Below are positions 52,976-60,972 of a stretch of 64,000 bases of DNA, in pieces; positions within the stretch are counted from its first letter, which is position 1, and the number at the start of each line of letters is the position of its first letter. This DNA comes from Bacteroidales bacterium (GTDB taxonomy: Bacteria > Bacteroidota > Bacteroidia > Bacteroidales > Bacteroidaceae). The DNA lies in NCBI GenBank assembly GCA_015060865.1, contig SUXS01000008.1, positions 62,001 through 126,000 on the forward strand, read 5' to 3'. Position numbers and translations under genes: made by a program. Below the pieces are notes generated by a model, which was not told where the DNA came from, searched no databases, and saw only the letters and a program-made list of their open reading frames with translations.

Positions 52976-54004
52976 ATGAATAGATTCTTCATCATACTCT
53001 CCACGTTGCTGGCACTGTTCTCCTCTTGCTCGGAGAAGCTGCAGGGCGATGCGCCACAAGCAGGCGAAGGATTTGACATTACAGGGGCTTGGGTGCTTAT
53101 TAGTCAAACGCTTCCCAGTGGAAGAGTCGTTGAAACGAATCTCAAAGACTACTCACGCTGTAAGATTTATGGTTCTGACAGTTCTTACTATTGTGTACAG
53201 CTAAAATTCTTTGGAGGTGATGTTTTCGTATCTCCTCACGAAGAAGGACGATTCTCGCTGCACGATACTCTCTATGTAGAAAACGGACGTCCTACGCCTT
53301 TCAGCGTGATTGATGACAGCACCATGACCACTGCTTTCATGGGTATTATTGAGACTTGGCGGCGCTCTACTACCATGACAGAAAGTAGGAAAGAGGAAAT
53401 TCGCAATATATTCCGTTACCACCAAAAGAAGGCTACAGCAGAGGAGCCGCTGCTTGAATACGTGCTTTCGACCGGCGAACGCAAGTTGCAGCACACCATC
53501 AGCATATACCATTACTTGTTTATAGCACTGCTGTCCGTCATACTAGTCATTATCATCTATGCAGTAGAGCTTGCCAAGCGCAAGCGTCGTGCCGAAGCGA
53601 ACCTTGCAGCTATTAAGGAGGAATTGAATCTGCGTCCTGCGGTGATAACCGATGCCATCAAGCAGGTGGAGGACGATTTCTTCCAGTCGGACTACTACAC
53701 TGCGCTGCGCATCCGCATAGCCGAAGGTTCCAATATGACCGATGAGGACTGGCACGAGATGGAGCGTCAGGTGAATGCAATATCGTCGGGCTTCACCCGC
53801 AAGCTGCGTTCGCTCTATGACTTCTCCGACGTGGAGTACCAGGTGTGCCTGCTCATCAAGCTGCGCATACCGCACAAGGACATTGCTGCCATCACCCATC
53901 GTGCTCCCGATAGCGTATCAAGCATACGTAGCCGTCTGCACAAGAAGATCCTTGGCCCTAACGGAGGAGCCAAGGAATGGGATTACTTTATCCTTTCGTT
54001 GTGA
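52976..54004 (+). CDS. Membrane-spanning one-component HTH regulator with lipobox
   Basis: A 342-residue protein with an unusual layout. Residues 1-18 are a signal with lipobox LFSSC. Residues 30-160 are a beta-rich outer domain (FDITGAWVLISQTLPSGRVV, YCVQLKFFGGDVF). A transmembrane helix spans about 176-197 (YHYLFIALLSVILVIIIYAV), followed by a positive, coiled-coil-like linker (KRKRRAEANLAAIKEEL). The C-terminal part ends in a LuxR/sigma-like HTH at about 286-328 (YQVCLLIKLRIPHKDIAAIT, DSVSSIRSRLHKKIL). It should sense a periplasmic signal and bind DNA from the membrane. A lipid-anchored N-terminus plus a transmembrane helix is odd; the lipobox may be cleaved or ignored. Motif arrays flank the gene. 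Two GLPGLI genes and a receptor gene follow on the same strand and are the likely targets. Confidence 0.75.
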   Translation: MNRFFIILSTLLALFSSCSEKLQGDAPQAGEGFDITGAWVLISQTLPSGRVVETNLKDYSRCKIYGSDSSYYCVQLKFFGGDVFVSPHEEGRFSLHDTLYVENGRPTPFSVIDDSTMTTAFMGIIETWRRSTTMTESRKEEIRNIFRYHQKKATAEEPLLEYVLSTGERKLQHTISIYHYLFIALLSVILVIIIYAVELAKRKRRAEANLAAIKEELNLRPAVITDAIKQVEDDFFQSDYYTALRIRIAEGSNMTDEDWHEMERQVNAISSGFTRKLRSLYDFSDVEYQVCLLIKLRIPHKDIAAITHRAPDSVSSIRSRLHKKILGPNGGAKEWDYFILSL

Positions 54005-54051
54005 CGAGATTGGTTTAACTAAATCCATTGTTTAACAATCCGTTATACTTC

Positions 54052-54112
54052 CTTGCAAGAATCTTGCAAGGAACTTTTGTTCCCCAAAATCAATTGCAAG
54101 CAAAATGCAAGG
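54052..54112. promoter_or_regulatory. Four phased TTGCAAG motifs upstream of the GLPGLI operon
   Basis: CTTGCAAG at 54052 and 54063 (together a 25-bp interrupted palindrome, 54049-54073), TTGCAAG at 54094 and ATGCAAG at 54105. Spacing of the cores is 11, 30 and 11 bp. They lie just upstream of the -33 TTG at 54121. Confidence 0.6.
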
Positions 54113-54120
54113 ATGATTTC

Positions 54121-54151
54121 TTGCCCCTTTAGCGCAGGTGGGATAACTTTA
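54121..54151 (+). promoter_or_regulatory. Promoter of the GLPGLI/receptor operon
   Basis: TTG at 54121-54123 and the imperfect TAACTTTA at 54144-54151, 20 nt apart. The weak -7 fits a promoter that needs an activator. Confidence 0.6.
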
Positions 54152-54179
54152 CATTCACAAACTCCCCAAAGCTACGATT

Positions 54180-55067
54180 ATGAATGTAAAGAAACTTATC
54201 TCTTTTGCTCTGATTGCTCTATCTGCAACCTTCACATTTGCCCAGCAGAAGCAAGGCTATGCGCGTGCTCCATTCAAGAAGAATCAAGGCAAGATGTCTG
54301 TCATAGACTCCACGCGCCTCCGTGTATGGTATGCCATGAATGCCGATAGCATAGCCGATATGAACACCTACATCGACTATCAACGTCTGGATGTGGGTGA
54401 CAGCATTTCCAAGTATTACAGTTGGTTTGTATATAACAGTGACTCGTTACTGCGCGAATGGCACAAAGCACACCCCAAGGCACAGTCAGCTCCATCGTGG
54501 CAAGGGCCAGGTGGAAAGGACAAAAGCACATGGATACAATATGAATTCTCCGATTTATATATGCAGAATGGTATGCTTACCGAATACGCCTGCATGCCAG
54601 GGTGGCTACATAAGTACAACTCACAGTATTCCGAGCCTATTCCCCGCCAGTCGTGGATTATATCCTTTGAGATGCAAGAGATATTGGGCTATACTTGCCA
54701 AAAAGCCACGTGTCATTTCCGTGGGCGGGACTATGTGGCATGGTTCGCACCCGATATCCCTGTACGCCAAGGGCCGTGGAAGCTCGGCGGTTTGCCAGGC
54801 CTCATCCTCAAAGCGCACGATGTAGATAGTCTCTATACTTTTGAAGCAGTAAAAATTGAAACTGGCAGGCATCCAATTATTCGCTACGAGTACAAGGAAT
54901 ACAAGGAAGAAAGTCGTGAGAAGGTACAGAAAATGCAACGCTCCTTTGCCGAGAATTGGTACAAGGCGGTTGACTATCATCGGGCAGAGATGCTACCTAA
55001 CGGTGAGATAGAGAAGAAAGAAGCTGTCTCCATCTACACCCCCTACGAACCCCTTGAACTGGAATAA
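54180..55067 (+). CDS. GLPGLI family secreted protein, copy 1
   Basis: A 295-residue exported protein (signal MNVKKLISFALIALSATFTFA) of the GLPGLI family, named for the motif seen here as WKLGGLPGLILKAHD near residue 205. Before it lies YTCQKATCHFRGRDYVAWFA with two Cys. The family is restricted to Bacteroidetes, has no known activity, and often sits near TonB-receptor-like genes. It is the first gene after the motif-bearing promoter, 16 bp before a close paralogue and upstream of a large outer-membrane receptor. All three seem to form one operon. Confidence 0.88.
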   Translation: MNVKKLISFALIALSATFTFAQQKQGYARAPFKKNQGKMSVIDSTRLRVWYAMNADSIADMNTYIDYQRLDVGDSISKYYSWFVYNSDSLLREWHKAHPKAQSAPSWQGPGGKDKSTWIQYEFSDLYMQNGMLTEYACMPGWLHKYNSQYSEPIPRQSWIISFEMQEILGYTCQKATCHFRGRDYVAWFAPDIPVRQGPWKLGGLPGLILKAHDVDSLYTFEAVKIETGRHPIIRYEYKEYKEESREKVQKMQRSFAENWYKAVDYHRAEMLPNGEIEKKEAVSIYTPYEPLELE

Positions 55068-55083
55068 ATAAGAGAATACAATT

Positions 55084-55974
55084 ATGAATGCAAGAAGATT
55101 ATTGGTTACTGCAACGGCTGTATTGGTTGTTGCATCGGTGGTGGCCCAGCAAAAACAAGGCCATGCAAGTGCTCCATTCAAGAAGAATCTCGGTAAAATG
55201 TCCGTCATTGACTCCACCAAACTGCGTGTATGGTATGCCATGAATGCCGACAGCCTTTTGGATATGAATACGTACGTAGACTATCAACGCTTGGATGTTG
55301 GGGATAGTATATCCAGATATTACAGTTGGTTCGTCTTTAATAGTGATTCACTTATAAAAGAATGGAGAAAGCAAAATCCCAAAGCACAATCTGTCCCCTC
55401 TTGGCGAGGACCGGGAGGTAAGAACAAGAATCTCTATATACAATATCAGTATTCCGACCTGTATATCCAGAACGGTCATCTTACAGAATACGCCTGTATG
55501 CCCTCCCGTCTGGAACGCTACAACGGGCGGTATACGGAAGAATATCCCTTGCAGAACTGGAACATCTCCTTCGAGATACAGGAGCTATTGGGCTATACGT
55601 GCCAAAAGGCTACATGTCATTTCCGTGGGCGCAACTATGTGGCATGGTTTGCTCCCGACATTCCTGTGCGCCAAGGACCGTGGAAACTCGGCGGTTTACC
55701 CGGGCTTATCCTCAAAGCGCACGATACCGATAGCCTATACACTTTTGAGGCCGTTAAGGTAGAGACAGGCAAGCACCCGATTATCTGCTATGAATATAAA
55801 GACTATAAGGAGTATCCACGCACAGAGATACAGAAGAACCAGAAACGATTCACCGAGAACTGGCCCAAAAGCGTAGGATGGAGAAAAGGCACTATCATGC
55901 CTGATGGAAGCGTAAAACTGAGCGATGAGATAACTTCCATCCATACCCCCTACGAACCCCTTGAGCTGGAATAA
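55084..55974 (+). CDS. GLPGLI family secreted protein, copy 2
   Basis: A 296-residue paralogue of the preceding protein; most of the length aligns without gaps, including FKKNLGKMSVIDSTKLRVWY, YTCQKATCHFRGRNYVAWFA and WKLGGLPGLILKAHD. The signal peptide differs (MNARRLLVTATAVLVVASVVA). The copies diverge mostly at the N-terminus and in the region around GRYTEEYPLQNW, so they may have different ligands or be partners in one complex. It lies 16 bp after copy 1 and 23 bp before the receptor gene. Function unknown. Confidence 0.88.
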   Translation: MNARRLLVTATAVLVVASVVAQQKQGHASAPFKKNLGKMSVIDSTKLRVWYAMNADSLLDMNTYVDYQRLDVGDSISRYYSWFVFNSDSLIKEWRKQNPKAQSVPSWRGPGGKNKNLYIQYQYSDLYIQNGHLTEYACMPSRLERYNGRYTEEYPLQNWNISFEIQELLGYTCQKATCHFRGRNYVAWFAPDIPVRQGPWKLGGLPGLILKAHDTDSLYTFEAVKVETGKHPIICYEYKDYKEYPRTEIQKNQKRFTENWPKSVGWRKGTIMPDGSVKLSDEITSIHTPYEPLELE

Positions 55975-55997
55975 CCAACCCATAAAAACAAAGCACG

Positions 55998-58652
55998 ATG
56001 AACACGAAACTTCACCACATACTACTTGTCGCCTTCTTGACGGCGATAGCGCTGGATAGCGTTGCCCAAGACAAAACGGTTATTGACGGCTACGTGAAGG
56101 GAGCCGACGGCAAGGCCGCCGATGCCTACGTCACCGTATCGCCCAAGGGCAAGGGCATCATCCTCGGCTTTGCCGATGTGGATGTGGCGAGCGGCTACTA
56201 CAAGGTGGAGTTCGCCTTCGACACCGACTCCGTGGCGGTGACGGCGGCAGGTATGGCCATCGGACAGAACATAAAGATGGTGCCCAACCGCTCGCAGCGG
56301 CTCGACTTCCTTACCGTGGAACAATCGATAACAATCAAGGAGGTGAGCATTGTGGCCGACAAGATACGGCGGAGCGGCGACACCATCAACTACAACGTGG
56401 CCGCCTACAAGCAGCAGGACGACCGCGTGATTGCCGATGTCATCAAGCGTATGCCCGGCATGGAGGTGAGCGAGAGCGGAGGCATCAAGTACAACGGGCA
56501 GAGCATCTCGAAGTTCTACATCGAGGACATGGACATGCTGGAATCGCGCTACGGACTGGCCACGAAGAACGTCAGCGCACAGGATGTGGCCACCGTGCAG
56601 GTGATGGAGAACCACCAGGCCATCAAGTCGCTGCAGGGGAAGGAGATTACCGACAAGGTGGCCGTCAACCTCAAGCTGCGCCCCGAGGCCAAGGGCACCT
56701 TCTCCGTCAACGCCATGCTGGGTGGCGGTGCGCAGCTGCAGGGTAACGTAGGCAGTAATCCGCTCATGGCTGGCGAGGCCACGGCAATGTACTTCGGCAA
56801 GCGCCGCCAGCACATGACCGTCTACAAGGGTGACAATGCGGGCAACGACGTATCCACCGAGCTGGTAGAGCAGTACACCATGGGAGGCGTGGGGCTCTAC
56901 CCCTTCTGCCCCATGGGCGCGGTGATGCCCTCCAGTGCCGGACTGCCCAAGCGGCGCTACCTCGACAACCGCACCCATGCGATGGGGCTCAACCATCTGG
57001 AGAAGCTCAACAAGGACACCGAGTTCACGCTCAACGCCACCTACCACAACGACGATATACGCCGCGAGGGCTACACGATGAACGACCGCTTCGTGACTGC
57101 CGACACACGCCTCGTGACGGAAGAGACGCTCACATCTGAAACCCACGTACACAACCTCAATGCCCAGGCATACTACCAGTGGAATGCCGACGAGGGATTC
57201 TTCAACAACCGCTTGCAGGTGAAGGGCTCGTGGAACCGCGATGCCGTGACGGGCACGCTCACCTCGAATGCCCTGAGCGATGCGCAGCGCGTGACGCAGC
57301 GGTTCGACCGTCCCGAGTTCTCCATCAAGAACACGGCCAACACCATCCGCAGCATCGGCGACAACAACTTCCGTCTCAACTTCTCCGTGGGCGCTGCCCA
57401 CAGGCCGAGTACCCTCGGCGTGAGCATCGACAGCACCGCCCGCTACACGCAGGACATCACCTCGCAGCACTACGCCGCCACGTTCCACACGGGCTATGGC
57501 ATAGGGCTCGGAAACTTCCGCCTCAACTACGGCATCAACTTCGTGGGCGGCATACACCACGTGGAGAGCGACCTCGACGGCTACACCCCGCTCACGGGCA
57601 GCGCCCTACAGAACGATGTGTGGTACCGCCTCTACGAACTGGTATTGGGGCAGGAGTACACCTACAAGTACGAAGACTTCAAGGCTACCCTTACCCTGCC
57701 GCTCAACCTCAACACGCAGAACCTCGACGACCGCATCCACTCGGGCAACTACCACCACATGCAGTTGCTCGTGGCGCCGTCGTTGGCACTCAGCTACACG
57801 GGCAATGAACTGTCGGGCGGAGCCAGCGTGCGCTACCACCGCAACGTGGGCAACCCCAATGCCATCTATCAAGGAGCCATCATGACCAACTACCGCACCT
57901 TCCAGCGCGACTACGTGGACCGCCTCTTCAATCGCGGCACACTCGCCGCCAATGCCGATGTGCGCTATGCCAACAGCCTCTCGGGTACCTTTGCCAATGC
58001 CGAGTTCGGTTACACCCGCCTCGACGAGAATGTCGTGTACGGCTACCGCTACGACGGGGTCACCTCCATCGTCGAGGGCATAGAGCAGGACACCCATTCC
58101 GACACCTACCGCGCCGGAGCCAGCCTCAGCCAGGGTTTCAACTGGTGGCAGGCCACGATGAGCCTCTTCGCCAACGCCTCGCTCACACAGGACGAGCAGT
58201 ACATCGGCGGCATCATCTACCCCATGGAGTACCGCAGCCTGTCGTTCGGCGGCGCGGGCACCGTCACGCCCATACGCCAGATCAACCTCGTCTTCAGCTC
58301 GGGCTGCGGCATGAGCCAGAGCTACGTGCAGGGCGGTGCGGCTACGGCACGCACCATCACCACCGCCACCCACCGCCTGACGATGAACCTGCACCTGACG
58401 AAGAAGCTCACCCTCTCCGCCTCGGCCGAGGACAGCTACAACAACCTCACCGACGAGAACCGCCACCACTGGTTTGCCGATGCCAAGGTGAAGTACAAGA
58501 TGAAGCGCATCGACCTCGAAGTAGAGGCCAGCAACCTCTTCAACCAGCAAGCCTACACGCAGGTCAACTACAGCAATCTCAACATCTACCGCAACGTGTG
58601 CCAGCTGCGCCCGATGAACGTGGTGGCCAAGGTGCGATTCAAACTGCTGTGA
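55998..58652 (+). CDS. TonB-receptor-like outer-membrane beta-barrel protein, GLPGLI-associated
   Basis: An 884-residue outer-membrane protein. The signal (LHHILLVAFLTAIALDSVAQ) is followed by a carboxypeptidase-regulatory-like domain (IDGYVKGADGKAADAYVTVS, residues about 28-110). The plug domain has INYNVAAYKQQDDRVIADVI, KRMPGMEVSESGGIKYNGQS and VSAQDVATVQVMENHQAIKS, and a barrel reaches the terminal FKLL. This subtype regularly accompanies GLPGLI proteins. No DUF4249 or SusD partner is present, so the two GLPGLI proteins may act as the surface partners. It is the last gene of the operon controlled by the motif-bearing promoter. Very long minus ORFs within it are GC-bias shadows. Confidence 0.88.
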   Translation: MNTKLHHILLVAFLTAIALDSVAQDKTVIDGYVKGADGKAADAYVTVSPKGKGIILGFADVDVASGYYKVEFAFDTDSVAVTAAGMAIGQNIKMVPNRSQRLDFLTVEQSITIKEVSIVADKIRRSGDTINYNVAAYKQQDDRVIADVIKRMPGMEVSESGGIKYNGQSISKFYIEDMDMLESRYGLATKNVSAQDVATVQVMENHQAIKSLQGKEITDKVAVNLKLRPEAKGTFSVNAMLGGGAQLQGNVGSNPLMAGEATAMYFGKRRQHMTVYKGDNAGNDVSTELVEQYTMGGVGLYPFCPMGAVMPSSAGLPKRRYLDNRTHAMGLNHLEKLNKDTEFTLNATYHNDDIRREGYTMNDRFVTADTRLVTEETLTSETHVHNLNAQAYYQWNADEGFFNNRLQVKGSWNRDAVTGTLTSNALSDAQRVTQRFDRPEFSIKNTANTIRSIGDNNFRLNFSVGAAHRPSTLGVSIDSTARYTQDITSQHYAATFHTGYGIGLGNFRLNYGINFVGGIHHVESDLDGYTPLTGSALQNDVWYRLYELVLGQEYTYKYEDFKATLTLPLNLNTQNLDDRIHSGNYHHMQLLVAPSLALSYTGNELSGGASVRYHRNVGNPNAIYQGAIMTNYRTFQRDYVDRLFNRGTLAANADVRYANSLSGTFANAEFGYTRLDENVVYGYRYDGVTSIVEGIEQDTHSDTYRAGASLSQGFNWWQATMSLFANASLTQDEQYIGGIIYPMEYRSLSFGGAGTVTPIRQINLVFSSGCGMSQSYVQGGAATARTITTATHRLTMNLHLTKKLTLSASAEDSYNNLTDENRHHWFADAKVKYKMKRIDLEVEASNLFNQQAYTQVNYSNLNIYRNVCQLRPMNVVAKVRFKLL

Positions 58653-58786
58653 TGGCGGAGAATACAACAATCTGCAAGCTTCTCTAGAAATAAGCACTAA
58701 CGCGGTATAAAAGCATCGATTGTGCGAAACTGAGGATTTACACTTTATACTCCACAGTCCACTGAGTATCAAAGTAGTTACAACAA

Positions 58787-58836
58787 AAAGATGTACACAA
58801 ACATTTACACTTTTTGTACATGTTGTGTACATCTTT
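58787..58836. repeat. 14-bp inverted repeat after the receptor gene
   Basis: AAAGATGTACACAA (58787-58800) and TTGTGTACATCTTT (58823-58836) around a 22-nt loop. GATTTACACTTT nearby (58735) is the reverse complement of AAAGTGTAAATC near 51750, on the far side of the regulon. Confidence 0.7.
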
Positions 58837-58928
58837 GTACAGACAGCCTGCTACTACATCGTTAGCCGCAATCGTGCACGAAGTGAACTATCGTATCGTA
58901 GGATATGGTAGCAGATACGCGGCTGATT

Positions 58929-60917
58929 TCACTTTGCTCCCGGTGCCGCGTCGTTGCCTACCGATTCATTTGCAGGCTTGGCGGACTTGGCCTTCCTTGT
59001 AGGCAGTGCCACGCCCTTCACGGCATCTGTGGGCAGCAGTTCGCGGCGCAGGTTGTCGATGATGGGGTGGTCGAGTCCCGACAGGGCAGGAACCTCGGGA
59101 CCTACGATATCCATCACGATGATTTCATTGTCGCCCTTCTCGAGCCAGCATCCCGGCAAGAAGAGTGTCTGCTGCGGACCTATCTGCCAGAAGCGGCCGA
59201 GGCAATGTCCGTTGACCCATACCAGTCCCTTGCCCCACGAGGACATGTCGATATAGGTGTCGCCCGTATGCTTCAAACGGAAGTGGGCACGGTAGTAGCC
59301 CTCCTGCCTGGCAGCTTCCACATGGCCGTAGTGGCGCGACTGCACGAAGCCGTAGTCAACGGGCAGTAGGCGCACCTGCCAATGGCGCAGGTCGTAGGTC
59401 AGCTGATGGCCTTGCGCGGACAGGGCAATGATTTCCACACGCTCGGTGATGCCCTTGCGGTCGTGTATGAGGCGACTGTAGTTGATGCGTCCCATGGCTT
59501 CGATGTAGATGTCGAGACGCTGGCCCTCGGTGGTGGCGGGCAGGCGCAGCGTGGTCTCGTATCCATTGCCGCGGTAGAGCTGTCCTATGAGCTGGCCGTC
59601 GATGTATACGCGGGCATAGTCGCACATATCGGTAATGCGCAGCAGCGAGCCCTCGCCTACGGCTGGCAGTGTGGTGGCGTATATGATGGAGCCGTAGCCA
59701 TGGTCGTACATCTCCATGGGCTTCACCACCTCCGACTCGATGGGCTCGGGGAGGTTGTCGCCCGCCATCAGTGGGGCAAACTCCGTGAACGCCACCTCGG
59801 GGATGCTGATCACGGGCAACGGCTTGGGCACAGCGGGCAAGCGGGTGTCGCTATAGCGCTGCAGCACCTCGCGCAGCTGGTAGTACTTCTCTGTGGCATT
59901 GCCCTGCTCATCGATGGGCGCATCGTAGTCGTAGCTGGTGCAATCGGGCACGAATCCGGTATTGTTGGCTCCTGCCCACTGGCCAAACGATGTGCCTCCG
60001 TGGGTCATATAGAGGGAGAAGGAGATGTCATGCTCCATCATGGTGCCTATGCCACGCACCATGGGTTCGGAAGAGCGTTTCTGATGGGCTTGTCCCCATC
60101 CGTCAAACCATCCGCTCCAGTACTCCGAGCACATGAGCGGCATGTCGGGGCGCAGCTCCTTGAGGCGGGTAAACTCGCGCAGCACATCGGCGTTGGAGCC
60201 GAAGTTGAGCGTCCACGTCAAGTCGGGCAAGGCATTGTTCTCAAAGTTGCTCGACCAGTCGCACTGAAACATCGGCACGCCACCCCATCCGATGCTGCGC
60301 AGCGAGTCGCGCAGTTCGGCCATATAGCCCTTGTCGGTGCCATAGCTGCCAAACTCGTTCTCCACCTGCACCATGATGATGTTGCCGCCATTCTCCAGCT
60401 TGTAGGGACGTAGCTGGCGCTCTATCTCGCGCTGGAAACGTATGGCTGGTTTTATGAAGTCGGGGTCTTGCGAGCGCAGGCGGATGTCGTTGTCCTTGAG
60501 CAGCCACCAAGGGAAGCCGCCCATCTCCCACTCGGCACACGAGTAGGGCCCGGGGCGCAGGATTACCCATAGTCCGTGTTTCTGGCACAGGCTCACGAAG
60601 TGTGCCAGGTCGCGGTCGCCCGTAAAGTCATATTTCCCCGGCTCCTGCTCGTGGATATTCCAGAACACGTAGGCACATATCGTATTCATACCCATAGCCT
60701 TGCACATCTTGATACGGTGCTCCCAGTACTGGTGCGGTATGCGCAGGTAGTGTATCTCAGCGGCCTTGATGACAAAGGGTTTGCCATCGAGCAGGAAGTG
60801 CCCCTTGCCTACTTCGAAGGTATGCACCTTTGGTGCAGCTGTCGCTTGGCCCGACATGGCCATACATAGCATCAAAGCTATGGTCATCATCCATCTCTTC
60901 ATATAGGTTGCTTTCAT
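58929..60917 (-). CDS. GH35 beta-galactosidase, secreted
   Basis: A 662-residue exoglycosidase of family GH35 that removes terminal beta-galactose. Signal: YMKRWMMTIALMLCMAMSGQATA. The TIM barrel has HTFEVGKGHFLLDGKPFVIKA, FWNIHEQEPGKYDFTGDRDL, the acid/base Glu in MVQVENEFGSYG and the nucleophile Glu in LMCSEYWSGWFDGW. C-terminal jelly-roll domains follow (GLVWVNGHCLGRFWQIGPQQ). The last 25 residues are Ala/Lys-rich and lack a sorting domain. I use ATG 60917; the longer frame overlaps the GH2 gene. It follows the GH2 gene on the same strand, so the two likely act together on a galactose-containing glycan. Confidence 0.92.
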   Translation of the reverse strand: MKATYMKRWMMTIALMLCMAMSGQATAAPKVHTFEVGKGHFLLDGKPFVIKAAEIHYLRIPHQYWEHRIKMCKAMGMNTICAYVFWNIHEQEPGKYDFTGDRDLAHFVSLCQKHGLWVILRPGPYSCAEWEMGGFPWWLLKDNDIRLRSQDPDFIKPAIRFQREIERQLRPYKLENGGNIIMVQVENEFGSYGTDKGYMAELRDSLRSIGWGGVPMFQCDWSSNFENNALPDLTWTLNFGSNADVLREFTRLKELRPDMPLMCSEYWSGWFDGWGQAHQKRSSEPMVRGIGTMMEHDISFSLYMTHGGTSFGQWAGANNTGFVPDCTSYDYDAPIDEQGNATEKYYQLREVLQRYSDTRLPAVPKPLPVISIPEVAFTEFAPLMAGDNLPEPIESEVVKPMEMYDHGYGSIIYATTLPAVGEGSLLRITDMCDYARVYIDGQLIGQLYRGNGYETTLRLPATTEGQRLDIYIEAMGRINYSRLIHDRKGITERVEIIALSAQGHQLTYDLRHWQVRLLPVDYGFVQSRHYGHVEAARQEGYYRAHFRLKHTGDTYIDMSSWGKGLVWVNGHCLGRFWQIGPQQTLFLPGCWLEKGDNEIIVMDIVGPEVPALSGLDHPIIDNLRRELLPTDAVKGVALPTRKAKSAKPANESVGNDAAPGAK

Positions 60918-60972
60918 TATATTTCGTATTTTTGTGCTGCTATTTATTGTAAGGTTATAATATAGATGTTTA

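Noticed and set aside
56022-58832. Long minus ORFs of 512 and 408 codons opposite the GLPGLI-linked receptor
   Set aside because: Same codon-bias shadow effect; no domain seen, and the plus-strand protein has clear plug and barrel features.
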